A stretch of DNA of 21,106 bases from JBQCEE01 sp051960575 (GCF_051960575.1 NZ_JBQCEE010000049.1:1-21106); one strand, 5' to 3'. Positions 13,633 through 20,602 are shown, numbered from the stretch's first letter. A program made the numbers and translations. Notes: a model not told the origin generated them from the letters alone.

Positions 13633-15069
13633 GTGGCCAACTACGTCCGGGACTTCGTCGCGACCCGGCCGCGCGACGAGCGCGCGCTGGTCGTCGACGG
13701 CGGCCGCCCTTGGACGTTCGGTGAGCTGACCGACGCGGCCGGCTCGGTCGCCCGTGCGTTCGCCGACCGCGGGGTGCGGCGCGGCGACGTCGTGCTCACG
13801 CTGCTCGGCAACGGGATCGAGTACGCGCTGACGATGCTGGCCTGCCTGCACCTGGGCGCGCCGATGCTGCCGTGCAGCGAGCAGTTGCGTGCGAAGGACG
13901 TCGCGCTGCGGGTGCGGCGGGCGGTACCCCGGCTGATCGTGGCGGACGAGCGCAACCGGGCCGTCGTCGAGGCGGCGCTCGCCGAGACCGGCGCGGCGTG
14001 TGCGACCTGGTTCGTGCCGGACGAGTCATTCCTCGCTCCGCACGACGCCCCGCCGTATGCGGAGCTCGACGACGTCGACCCGTCGTTCGTCCTGTTCACC
14101 TCGGGCACGACCGGCGAGCCGAAGCTGGTGACGCACGGGCAGCGCTACGTGTGGGGGCAGACGCTGCAGGCCCGCGAGTGGATGGCGGCGCGGCCCGGCG
14201 AGCTGGTCTGGTCGACCGCGGCACCGGGCTGGTCGAAGTCGGCGCGCAACAGCTTCCTCGCGCCGTGGTGGTGCGGCGCTGCGGCGCTGCTGCAGGACGA
14301 GCGGTTCGACCCGGCCCGGCGGCTCGAGACGATCCGGCGGCACCGGGTCGACGTGCTGTGCATGGCGCCCACCGAGTACCGGCTCATCGCGGCGGCCGGC
14401 CCGATCGACGTCGGCCAGTCGCTGCGGCGGATGATCACTGCGGGCGAGGCGCTCGGCGTGCCGGTGGTGCAGGCCTGGCGCGAGCAGACCGGGCTCGAGA
14501 TCGCCGACGGCTACGGGCAGACCGAGACCGGCCAGGTCACCGGCGTGCGGCCCGACGAATCGGCGCCACCCGGTTCGATGGGGCGCCCGCTGCCGGGCGT
14601 GCGCGCCGAGATCATCGACGGCGAGCTCTGCGTCGACCCGGCGACCGTCCCGACGTTCTTCCTCGGCTATGACGGCGACCCGGCGCCGGACGGCTGGTGG
14701 CACACCGGCGACCAGGTGCGGCAGGACGCGTCCGGCTGGCTGTTCTTCGAGAGTCGCGCCGACGACGTGATCATCTCGGCGGGCTACCGCATCGGCCCGG
14801 CCGAGGTCGAGTCGGTGCTGCTGGCGCATCCGGCCGTGCGCGAGGTGGCGGTGATCGGCGTGCCGGACGACGCGCGCGGGCACGCCGTGGCGGCGGTCGT
14901 GGTGCTGCGCGACGGGTACGCGCCGTCGGACGGGCTGACCCGCGAGCTGCAGGCGCATGCAAAGGCCGAGACCGCGCCGTACAAGTACCCGCGGGTGGTG
15001 CGCTACGTCGACACGCTGCCCAAGACGACGAGCGGCAAGATCAACCGCGTCGCCCTGCGCTCGGGCTGA
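13633..15069 (+). CDS. AMP-dependent acyl-CoA synthetase/ligase
   Basis: The 478-residue ANL-superfamily adenylating enzyme activates a carboxylic acid with ATP and transfers it to CoA. Motifs are FTSGTTGEPK (about 155-164, phosphate loop), GYGQTETGQV (A5), WWHTGDQ (A7), SAGYRIGPAEVES (A8) and KTTSGKINR with catalytic K469 (A10). The pattern fits the medium-chain/acetyl-CoA-synthetase-like branch, but at 478 residues it is shorter than the usual 530-550, mainly at the N-terminus. The acid is not readable. The GTG start directly follows the bpa TAG, giving TAGGTG with no gap, so translation probably depends on bpa termination. It converges on the HAD gene. Confidence 0.9.
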   Translation: MANYVRDFVATRPRDERALVVDGGRPWTFGELTDAAGSVARAFADRGVRRGDVVLTLLGNGIEYALTMLACLHLGAPMLPCSEQLRAKDVALRVRRAVPRLIVADERNRAVVEAALAETGAACATWFVPDESFLAPHDAPPYAELDDVDPSFVLFTSGTTGEPKLVTHGQRYVWGQTLQAREWMAARPGELVWSTAAPGWSKSARNSFLAPWWCGAAALLQDERFDPARRLETIRRHRVDVLCMAPTEYRLIAAAGPIDVGQSLRRMITAGEALGVPVVQAWREQTGLEIADGYGQTETGQVTGVRPDESAPPGSMGRPLPGVRAEIIDGELCVDPATVPTFFLGYDGDPAPDGWWHTGDQVRQDASGWLFFESRADDVIISAGYRIGPAEVESVLLAHPAVREVAVIGVPDDARGHAVAAVVVLRDGYAPSDGLTRELQAHAKAETAPYKYPRVVRYVDTLPKTTSGKINRVALRSG

Positions 15070-15070
15070 T

Positions 15071-15135
15071 GCCGCTTGTCCCCTGTCCCAGTCATCCTGA
15101 GCCCTTCGAAACGACTGGCGCTGGGGACAAGCGGC
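15071..15135. repeat. REP-like nested inverted repeat between convergent genes
   Basis: Perfect 13-bp arms, GCCGCTTGTCCCC (15071-15083) and GGGGACAAGCGGC (15123-15135), enclose a second 6-bp pair, CCAGTC (15088-15093) and GACTGG (15113-15118). The loop contains the TTCGAA palindrome (15105-15110) within CCTGAGCCCTTCGAA. The element fills the gap between the ligase stop (15069) and the HAD stop (15138). It can act as a bidirectional terminator. The core resembles dispersed CTGAGC-type repeats I remember from several bacterial genomes, which suggests a mobile REP-like element. Confidence 0.75.
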
Positions 15136-15137
15136 CT

Positions 15138-15953
15138 TCAGAGCAACGATTCGATGAGCGCGGCGACGGCGTCGTCGTCGTTGCTGCCGATCACCTCGTG
15201 CGCGGCCGCCTTGGCCAGCGGGTGCGCGTTCGCGACCGCGTACGACCGGCCAGCCCACTCGAGCATGGGGATGTCGTTGGGCATGTCCCCGACCGCGACG
15301 ACGTCGGCCGCGCCGAACCCGTGCGTGCCCGCGATCTCGGCGAGGCCGGTCGCCTTCGTGACGCCCGGCGCGGCGATCTCGACGAGCCCGACGGACGACG
15401 AGTGCGTGACGGTGGCGCGGTCACCGATCACACCCAGCACCTTCTCGAGCATGATGTCCGGCTGGATCGCGGTGTCCTTCGCCAGCAGCTTGATGGCGGG
15501 CGCGTCCAGGATGCGCTCGAGCGGGCCGATGAGCGGCTCGGGGATGTCGAGCCCGCGCCGGTCGTAGCGCGGATTGATGAGCCAGTCGTGGATGTACTCG
15601 GGCTCGGCCCCGAAGCCGTCGAGGCGCTCGACGCCGAAGGACACGTCGGGCAAGGCCGACCGCAGATCTGCGCAGATCTGCGCCAATTCGTCGGACGGCA
15701 GGGTGTGCGCCTTCAGCACCTGCTCGGTCTCCATGTCGTAGATGACCGCACCGTTCGCCCCGACGGCCACCCCGATGTGCCCGGTGGTCTCGACGACCGC
15801 GTCCAGCCATCGCATCGGACGACCGGTGACGAAGGCGACGACCAGACCCGCATCCTCGGCGTTCCGCAACGCGGCGCGGGTGCGGTCACTGACCGTGCCG
15901 TCGCTGCGCAGCAGGGTGCCGTCGAGGTCGCTCGCGACCATGCGCACGGTCAT
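15138..15953 (-). CDS. Cof-type HAD family phosphatase
   Basis: The 271-residue HAD hydrolase has the nucleophile motif SDLDGTLL (D9 nucleophile, D11 acid/base), motif II FVTGRP, a C2B-type cap in the middle, and motif IV GDMPNDIPML near the C-terminus. Cof-type enzymes dephosphorylate small sugar phosphates or cofactors such as FMN and PLP; the substrate here is unknown. Start ATG 15953 overlaps the serS stop (ATGA), and an in-frame ATG at 15941 begins MVASDLDG. It forms a two-gene operon with serS, an order also known to me from streptomycetes. The coding region contains a tandem CGCAGATCTG duplication (15661-15682). Confidence 0.92.
   Translation of the reverse strand: MTVRMVASDLDGTLLRSDGTVSDRTRAALRNAEDAGLVVAFVTGRPMRWLDAVVETTGHIGVAVGANGAVIYDMETEQVLKAHTLPSDELAQICADLRSALPDVSFGVERLDGFGAEPEYIHDWLINPRYDRRGLDIPEPLIGPLERILDAPAIKLLAKDTAIQPDIMLEKVLGVIGDRATVTHSSSVGLVEIAAPGVTKATGLAEIAGTHGFGAADVVAVGDMPNDIPMLEWAGRSYAVANAHPLAKAAAHEVIGSNDDDAVAALIESLL
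15661..15682. repeat. Tandem palindromic decamer in the HAD gene
   Basis: CGCAGATCTG occurs twice in direct succession followed by CG, creating two overlapping 12-bp palindromes CGCAGATCTGCG. It encodes the segment around QICADLRS, so the protein tolerates it. Confidence 0.7.
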
Positions 15954-17203
15954 GGCGCGGTCAGCACCTCGCGGCCGCCGAGCCACGGACGCAGCGCCGC
16001 CGGCACGTACACCGACCCGTCGGGCTGCTGGTGGTGGTCGAGCAGGCAGGCGATGGTGCGGGCGATCGCGCAGAGCGTGCCGTTCAGCGTCGCCACCGGC
16101 TCGGTGCCGTTCGCGCCCCTGCGACGGGTGTTGAGGCGGCGGCTCTGGAAGGTCGTGCAGTTCGAGGTCGACGTCAGCTCGCGGTACGCGCCCTGCGACG
16201 GGAACCACGCCTCGATGTCGTACTTGCGCGCCGCGCTGCTGCCGAGATCGCCCGCGGCCACGTCGATCACCCGGTAGGCGAGCTCGAGCTTGTCGAGGAA
16301 CTCGCGCTCCCACGCCAGCAGCCGCTGGTGCTCGTCCTGCGCCTCGTCGACGTCGACGTAGGAGAACATCTCGACCTTGTCGAACCAGTGCACCCGGATG
16401 ATGCCCTTGGTGTCCTTGCCGTACGAGCCGGCCTCACGCCGGAAGCAGGAGGAGAAACCGGCGTAGCGCAGCGGCAGCTCGGTGAGGATCTCGTTCGAGT
16501 GGTAGCCGGCGAGCGCCACCTCGGACGTCCCGACGAGGTACAGGTCGTCGTCGGCGAGCCGGTACACCTCCGCGGCGTGCGCCCCGAGGAAGCCGGTGCC
16601 CTCCATCGCCTCGGGCTTCACCAGCGCCGGCGCGATCACCGGCGTGAAGCCGGCGGCGTCGGCCTGCGCCATCGCGAGGTTCACGAGCGCGAGCTCGAGC
16701 TGGGCGCCGATGCCGGTGAGGAAGTAGAAGCGCGAGCCGCTGACCTTCGCGCCGCGCTCGGTGTCGATGGCCCGCAGCGCGGTGCCGATCTCGAGGTGGT
16801 CGCGCGGGTCGGAGACGGCAGGTGGCGTCCCGACCGTCTCGAGGGTGACGAAGTCGTCCTCGCCGCCCGGCGGCACGCCGTCCTCGACGATGTTCGCGAT
16901 CGCGAGGTGCGCGGCCCGCAGCGCCGCATCGGCCTCGGCCTGCGCGGCCTCGGCGGCCTTCACCTCGTTCGACAGCTGCTTGGCGCGGGCACCGAGGGCG
17001 GCGCGGTCCTCCGGGGCGGCCTGGGCGATCTGCCGTCCCATTGTCTTCTGCTCGGCCCGCAGCGCGTCGGCCGCCGCGACCGCCGAGCGCCGCGCGTCGT
17101 CGGCGGCGAGCAGGTGGTCGACGAGCGACTCGTCGGCGCCGCGCAGCCGCTGCGAGGCACGCACTCGGTCGGGGTCGTCGCGCACGATCCGGAGGTCGAT
17201 CAC
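15950..17203 (-). CDS. serS: Seryl-tRNA synthetase
   Basis: The 417-residue class II aminoacyl-tRNA synthetase charges tRNA-Ser (and tRNA-Sec where present). It starts MIDLRIVRDDPDRVRASQRLRG, followed by the antiparallel coiled-coil arm (about 30-105) that grips the long variable arm of tRNA-Ser. The catalytic core has LVGTSEVALAGYHS, motif 2 FRREAGSYGKDTKGI, WFDKVEMFSY, and motif 3 in NGTLCAIARTIACLLDHHQ, with VYVPAALRPWLGG at the end. Length and motifs are complete. The GTG start lies six bases after a -10-like TAGATT on the minus strand, without a Shine-Dalgarno, so the mRNA may be leaderless. It overlaps the HAD gene downstream by four bases. Confidence 0.97.
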   Translation of the reverse strand: MIDLRIVRDDPDRVRASQRLRGADESLVDHLLAADDARRSAVAAADALRAEQKTMGRQIAQAAPEDRAALGARAKQLSNEVKAAEAAQAEADAALRAAHLAIANIVEDGVPPGGEDDFVTLETVGTPPAVSDPRDHLEIGTALRAIDTERGAKVSGSRFYFLTGIGAQLELALVNLAMAQADAAGFTPVIAPALVKPEAMEGTGFLGAHAAEVYRLADDDLYLVGTSEVALAGYHSNEILTELPLRYAGFSSCFRREAGSYGKDTKGIIRVHWFDKVEMFSYVDVDEAQDEHQRLLAWEREFLDKLELAYRVIDVAAGDLGSSAARKYDIEAWFPSQGAYRELTSTSNCTTFQSRRLNTRRRGANGTEPVATLNGTLCAIARTIACLLDHHQQPDGSVYVPAALRPWLGGREVLTAP

Positions 17204-17209
17204 CGCCCC

Positions 17210-17215
17210 AATCTA
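17210..17215 (-). promoter_or_regulatory. Putative -10 element of serS (leaderless)
   Basis: On the minus strand TAGATT lies six bases before GTG 17203, in the 75-base gap shared with the divergent WXG100 pair. Confidence 0.5.
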
Positions 17216-17227
17216 CTGACCCGGCGG

Positions 17228-17236
17228 TTGTCCACA
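17228..17236 (+). other. Perfect actinobacterial DnaA box
   Basis: TTGTCCACA, the consensus DnaA-binding 9-mer in mycobacteria and streptomycetes, lies between the divergent serS and WXG100 promoters. Single boxes can regulate transcription or titrate DnaA. Confidence 0.45.
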
Positions 17237-17265
17237 GGCCGGCCCGGCGTGCCCCGCCGCGCACC

Positions 17266-17271
17266 TACGCT
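17266..17271 (+). promoter_or_regulatory. Putative -10 element of the WXG100 pair (leaderless)
   Basis: TACGCT lies seven bases before ATG 17279 with no Shine-Dalgarno between. Confidence 0.5.
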
Positions 17272-17278
17272 TCCCGGC

Positions 17279-17572
17279 ATGTCCGCGTACACCGTCTCGT
17301 TCCCGGCGGTCGCCGGCGCCTCGGGCAGCCTCACCGGCGCGGCCGAGCAGCTGCGTGCCGACCTGCTCGCGCTGCAGCGATCGGTCGACGGCCTGCTCGG
17401 CACCGGCTGGCGCGGCCGGGCGGCCACCGTCTTCCGGCACGACTGGGAGCGCTGGCACGGCGCCGCCGTCGACGTCGTCGACACCCTCGCGGCGCTGGCG
17501 TCGATGGTCGCGCGGGGCGGCGGCGCCTACGAGTCGACCGAGGCCGAGGTGCGCCGGGCGGCGGCGTCGTGA
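17279..17572 (+). CDS. WXG100-like protein with YxxxE tail (EsxA/EsxB type)
   Basis: The 97-residue helical-hairpin protein has the turn motif W44-R45-G46 (GWRGRAATVF), with one helix before it (about 12-42) and one after (48-80). Near the C-terminus is YESTE (84-88), matching the YxxxD/E export signal of type VII secretion substrates. WXG100 proteins are usually secreted as pairs by an EccC ATPase. The TGA overlaps the GTG of a second WXG100 gene, so a heterodimer is likely. No ecc genes are in the window. I rely on the motif, size and pairing, as overall similarity cannot be measured here. Confidence 0.75.
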   Translation: MSAYTVSFPAVAGASGSLTGAAEQLRADLLALQRSVDGLLGTGWRGRAATVFRHDWERWHGAAVDVVDTLAALASMVARGGGAYESTEAEVRRAAAS

Positions 17573-17865
17573 GCGAGGCGTTCGCGGTCGACCTCGACGG
17601 CCTTGCCGATCTGGTCGCCCGCATGGCCGCGTTCGACCGCGCCGCCGAGGCCCTCGGCCGGCGCATCGACGCCACCGTCACGGGCCTCGCCACCACGTGG
17701 ACGGGCGACGCGGCGACGTCGTACGAGGCGGCCCACGCCCGCTGGCGCCGCGACCTGGATGACCTGCGCGAGGCGGTCACGGCACTCCACGGCGTCGCGC
17801 ACGCCGCCCACCACAACTACAGCGCCGCGCTGGCCGCCAACCGGTCGATGTGGGCCGGCCTCTGA
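17569..17865 (+). CDS. Second WXG100-like protein of the pair
   Basis: The 98-residue protein has W44-T45-G46 (TTWTGDAATSYEAAHARW), the same residue numbers as its partner, and two helices (about 9-42 and 47-90). Tyr84 is at the partner's signal position, but residue 88 is Leu, so it lacks the YxxxD/E signal. This one-sided pattern is expected for a heterodimer in which one member carries the export tag. The GTG start overlaps the first gene's stop (GTGA). A convergent SGNH hydrolase gene ends 13 bases downstream. Confidence 0.75.
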   Translation: MSEAFAVDLDGLADLVARMAAFDRAAEALGRRIDATVTGLATTWTGDAATSYEAAHARWRRDLDDLREAVTALHGVAHAAHHNYSAALAANRSMWAGL

Positions 17866-17878
17866 CGCGGCGCCGGTC

Positions 17879-18655
17879 TCATGGTGCGGACGTGGTGCGC
17901 ACCGGCGTGAGCTCGGGTCGCTTGCAGACGCGTCCCGCGCCCGACGACGTGCGGCGGACGCGGCGACCCAGCCACGGCAGCACGAACTCGCGCGCCCACG
18001 CCGCCTCGGCCCGCACCACGCCGGCGCGGGTGAGGGCGGGCTGCGGCGGCAGGTCGTCGCGCCAGGACGCGTCCCAGCCGGGCAGGCCGAGGGCGTGCGC
18101 CATGCCGTGCGCGATGCGCTGGTGCCCGAGCGGCGTGGCGTGGATGCGGTCGGGCGACCAGAGGCGGCGGTCGGTGGTCACCGACGGTGTCCAGCCGTCG
18201 AGCACGGCGACGTCGTGGCGCCGCGCCGCCGCGACGATGAGCGCGTTGAGCCGCGGCACCCGGCGGGCGAGCCGCCGCAGCGAGGGCGCGATCCGGCCGA
18301 GGTCGGGGAAGATCACCGTGCCGACCCTCGCGCCGGCGTCGGTGAGCGCGGCGAACATCGTCTCGAGGTCGGCGGCCACCACCGCGGGGTCGAACGACGG
18401 CCGGATGAGGTCGTTGAGCCCGGCCACCACCGTCGCGAGATCCGGCCGCAGCGCGAGCGCCGGCGCGAGCTGCTCGTCGAGCACCTCGCGCGTGCGCTTC
18501 CCGCGCACGGCGAGATTGGCGTACCGCACCGACGGGTCCAGCTCGGCGAGGTGCTCGGCCAGCCGGTCGGCCCAGCCGCGGTAGCCGGTGGTCTCGTCGC
18601 CGTCGTTCAGCCCCTCGGTCTGGCTGTCGCCCAGGGCCACATAGCGCTCGTACAC
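17879..18655 (-). CDS. SGNH/GDSL-family hydrolase
   Basis: The 258-residue esterase/lipase-type hydrolase shows block I ALGDSQTEG (nucleophile S11), a block II Gly region near NLAVRG, block III GLND (N81) and block V SPDRIHATPLGH (D169, H172). It lacks a signal peptide, so it is probably cytosolic. Known relatives deacylate lipids, sugars or cell-wall acetyl esters; the substrate cannot be assigned. About 75 residues follow block V, ending in an Arg-rich tail. GTG 18655 was chosen because it lies seven bases after a -10-like CAGCAT on the minus strand and ten codons before the catalytic serine. It is divergent from the GroES-like gene. Confidence 0.87.
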   Translation of the reverse strand: MYERYVALGDSQTEGLNDGDETTGYRGWADRLAEHLAELDPSVRYANLAVRGKRTREVLDEQLAPALALRPDLATVVAGLNDLIRPSFDPAVVAADLETMFAALTDAGARVGTVIFPDLGRIAPSLRRLARRVPRLNALIVAAARRHDVAVLDGWTPSVTTDRRLWSPDRIHATPLGHQRIAHGMAHALGLPGWDASWRDDLPPQPALTRAGVVRAEAAWAREFVLPWLGRRVRRTSSGAGRVCKRPELTPVRTTSAP

Positions 18656-18672
18656 CCGCGCGATGCTGTCAT

Positions 18673-18678
18673 TACCCT
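18673..18678 (+). promoter_or_regulatory. Putative -10 element of the GroES-like gene (leaderless)
   Basis: TACCCT lies seven bases before GTG 18686 inside the 30-base gap to the divergent SGNH gene. No Shine-Dalgarno is present. No CIRCE-like heat-shock repeat is seen in the gap. Confidence 0.5.
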
Positions 18679-18685
18679 CGACGAC

Positions 18686-19003
18686 GTGAGCGACCGCCTG
18701 CCGATCAAGATGCTGCACGACCGCGTGCTGGTGCGTGAACCCCGCGAGGAGGGCGAGCGCCGTTCGTCCGGCGGCATCCTGATCCCGGCGACGGCGCAGG
18801 TGTCCAAGCGGCTCATCTGGGCCGAGGTGCTCGCCTGCGGCAACCACGTGCGCGCCGTCGAGGTGGGCGACCGGGTGCTGTTCAGCCCGGACGACCGGCA
18901 CGAGGTCGAGATCAGCGGCGAGAACTACCTGCTGCTGCGCGAGCGTGACATCCACGCCGTCGCGGCGCAGCGCAACGACGCCAACACCGGCCTGTACCTG
19001 TAG
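18686..19003 (+). CDS. Stand-alone GroES-like (Cpn10-fold) protein with TGLYL C-terminus
   Basis: The 105-residue protein follows the Cpn10 pattern: MLHDRVLV (9-16), a mobile-loop region with SSGGILIPATAQ (27-38), WAEVLACG (45-52), VEVGDRVLF (58-66), GENYLLLRERDIHAV (78-92). Compared with GroES, the segment between EVLACG and VGDRVLF is very short, so the roof hairpin of the dome appears missing. An extra tail (93-105) ends TGLYL. GroES forms heptamers that cap GroEL; here no groEL is adjacent and the protein is clearly not the main GroES. The tail resembles the GQYL docking motif of Bpa. The GTG start is fixed by the promoter hexamer. The stop TAG directly abuts the convergent pheA stop. Confidence 0.82.
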   Translation: MSDRLPIKMLHDRVLVREPREEGERRSSGGILIPATAQVSKRLIWAEVLACGNHVRAVEVGDRVLFSPDDRHEVEISGENYLLLRERDIHAVAAQRNDANTGLYL

Positions 19004-19927
19004 CTACGACGCGCCGTCGGCCCGGACGCGGGCGAGCCAGTCGCGCGACTCGAGGAACTCGCCGTCGCTGCGGCCGGGTGGCACCGGCCCCTGCTTGCCG
19101 TCGCGGCGGGCGTACGAGCCGAGATAACGCACATCTGCGCAAACCCGGTGCAGCGCGGCGAGCGCGTCGCCCACCCGTTCGTCCAGCACATGCCCCTCGC
19201 AGTCGATCGAGAAGCAGTACTGGCCGATGCGGCCCTTGGTCGGGCGTGACTCGATCCGAGTGAGGTTCACGGCGCGGGTCGCGAACTCCGACAGGATCTC
19301 GAGCAACGCGCCGGAGTGGTCGTCGCGCAGGAACGCGACCAGCGTCGTGCGGTCGTTGCCCGTGGGTGCCGGCGGTGGTGCCGGTCGCGTGAGCCGGACG
19401 AAGCGGGTGACCGCCCCCTCGGTGTCCGCGATGTCGCGGGCCAGGGTCTCGAGCCCGTAGAGCTCACCGGCGACCGCCGAGCTGACGGCCGCGTCGAACG
19501 CGCCGGCGGCCGCGGCCTGGGCCGCGCCCGCCGTCGACCCGACCAGCGACACCGCAGCGTCGGGCAGGTTGGTCAGCAGCCAGCGCCGCACCTGGGCCTC
19601 GGCGTGCGGGTGGGTCGCCACCGTGCGCACGTCGGCGAGCGTCGCGCCCGGCCGGGCGAGCAGTTCGAACGCGACCTGCAGGTACGCCTCCTCGGCGATC
19701 ACCAGGGGATCGCCGTTGGCCAGCTCGTCGAGTGTCGCGGGCACCGCGCCCTCGACCGAGTTCTCGAGCGGCACCAGTGCCGCGTCGGCCCGCCCGGCCC
19801 GCACGGCGTCGATCGCCAACGTCACGTTGGCCAGCGGCAGCAGCGTCGCGCCGGCACTCGACGGCAGCGACCGCGCCGCCGCGTGCGCGAAGGTGCCCTC
19901 GGGACCGAGGAAGGCGAGCGTCGTCAC
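19004..19927 (-). CDS. pheA: Prephenate dehydratase
   Basis: The 307-residue cytosolic enzyme converts prephenate to phenylpyruvate in phenylalanine synthesis. The catalytic part (1-190) shows FLGPEGTFAHAAA, LVPLENSVEGAVPATLD and, near its end, the active-site TRF in AVTRFVRL. A C-terminal ACT domain (about 195-280) with SGALLEIL and TRIESRPTK (GALV- and ESRP-type motifs) binds phenylalanine for feedback control. No chorismate mutase domain is fused. The GTG 19927 start precedes TTLAFLGPEG. It lies 23 bases downstream of the DUF4446 gene on the same strand; a -10-like CACAAT six bases before the GTG could also give its own transcript. Confidence 0.95.
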   Translation of the reverse strand: MTTLAFLGPEGTFAHAAARSLPSSAGATLLPLANVTLAIDAVRAGRADAALVPLENSVEGAVPATLDELANGDPLVIAEEAYLQVAFELLARPGATLADVRTVATHPHAEAQVRRWLLTNLPDAAVSLVGSTAGAAQAAAAGAFDAAVSSAVAGELYGLETLARDIADTEGAVTRFVRLTRPAPPPAPTGNDRTTLVAFLRDDHSGALLEILSEFATRAVNLTRIESRPTKGRIGQYCFSIDCEGHVLDERVGDALAALHRVCADVRYLGSYARRDGKQGPVPPGRSDGEFLESRDWLARVRADGAS

Positions 19928-19950
19928 CGCACCATTGTGCGGGCGGCCGG

Positions 19951-20595
19951 TCAGCTCGCGCGCCGGCCCAGCAGGCTCGTGCGCGGACGGTGCAGTGCCG
20001 TCGACACGGCCTGCTGCTCCTCCGGCGACAGGTCGTGCTCGCCCTGGCCGTTGCGGACGCCCTTGGCGTAGACGCTGGTGGTCGAGGTGCCGGCGAGCGC
20101 GGTCAGCGTGATGCCGTCGCCGTTGCCGTCGAGGAGGGCGAGCGAGAAGGACATGCGTCCGGACATCTCACCGAAGGCGTCGTAGCGCACCAGGGCGACG
20201 TTGGACAGCGCGCCCTTCGGGTCGGGCAGCTGCTCGTCGAGCCGGGCGATCATCTCGGCGGCCGTCGCGTCCACGTGGGCGCGCAGGTCCTGCAGCTGGC
20301 CGGCCAGCGAGTTCGAGAGCGCGGCGGTGCGCTGCGTGGTCTGCAGGAGCTCGTCCGGGATGGCCGCCGGACGCTCGACGATGTGCCGTTCGACGATCCG
20401 CTCGACCGGGCGCTCGGCGCGCTCAGGCCGCTCGGGCCGCCGCTCGACGGGCGCCCGTTCCGGCGTGCGCGCCGGCGCCGCGCCACCGGCCGCGACGACC
20501 CGCCGCAGCCGCGCGGTCTGGCGCACGGCGAGGTACGCCACCACCAGGGCGACGTAGGCGAGGATCAGCGCGAAGACCGCGACGTTGGTGGCCAT
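19951..20595 (-). CDS. DUF4446 single-pass membrane protein
   Basis: The 214-residue protein has an N-terminal helix (about 3-25), an unusual linker of repeated Glu-Arg units (about 42-76, such as VERRPERPERAERP), a coiled coil (83-120) and a C-terminal DUF4446 domain (128-210) with VRYDAFGEMSGRMSFSLALL, STTSVYAKGV and LSPEEQQAV. The family has no established function and is found in Firmicutes and Actinobacteria. The soluble part is most likely cytosolic. ATG 20595 lies seven bases after a -10-like TAGTCT on the minus strand, so the message is probably leaderless and continues into pheA. Confidence 0.85.
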   Translation of the reverse strand: MATNVAVFALILAYVALVVAYLAVRQTARLRRVVAAGGAAPARTPERAPVERRPERPERAERPVERIVERHIVERPAAIPDELLQTTQRTAALSNSLAGQLQDLRAHVDATAAEMIARLDEQLPDPKGALSNVALVRYDAFGEMSGRMSFSLALLDGNGDGITLTALAGTSTTSVYAKGVRNGQGEHDLSPEEQQAVSTALHRPRTSLLGRRAS

Positions 20596-20602
20596 CGGCC
20601 AC

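Noticed and set aside
15071..15135. Insertion-sequence terminal repeats
   Set aside because: The arms are only 39 bases apart with no coding capacity between them and no flanking target duplication that I can see.
14026..15258. 410-codon minus-strand open frame opposite the acyl-CoA ligase
   Set aside because: It lies opposite a gene with complete ANL motifs, crosses the REP-like element and shows no recognisable domain.
14697..16277. 526-codon plus-strand open frame across ligase, repeat, HAD and serS
   Set aside because: It runs through the inverted repeat and antisense to HAD and serS, which have complete motifs; its protein is low-complexity.
18656..18685. CIRCE heat-shock operator before the GroES-like gene
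   Set aside because: The 30-base gap contains no TTAGCACTC-type inverted repeat.
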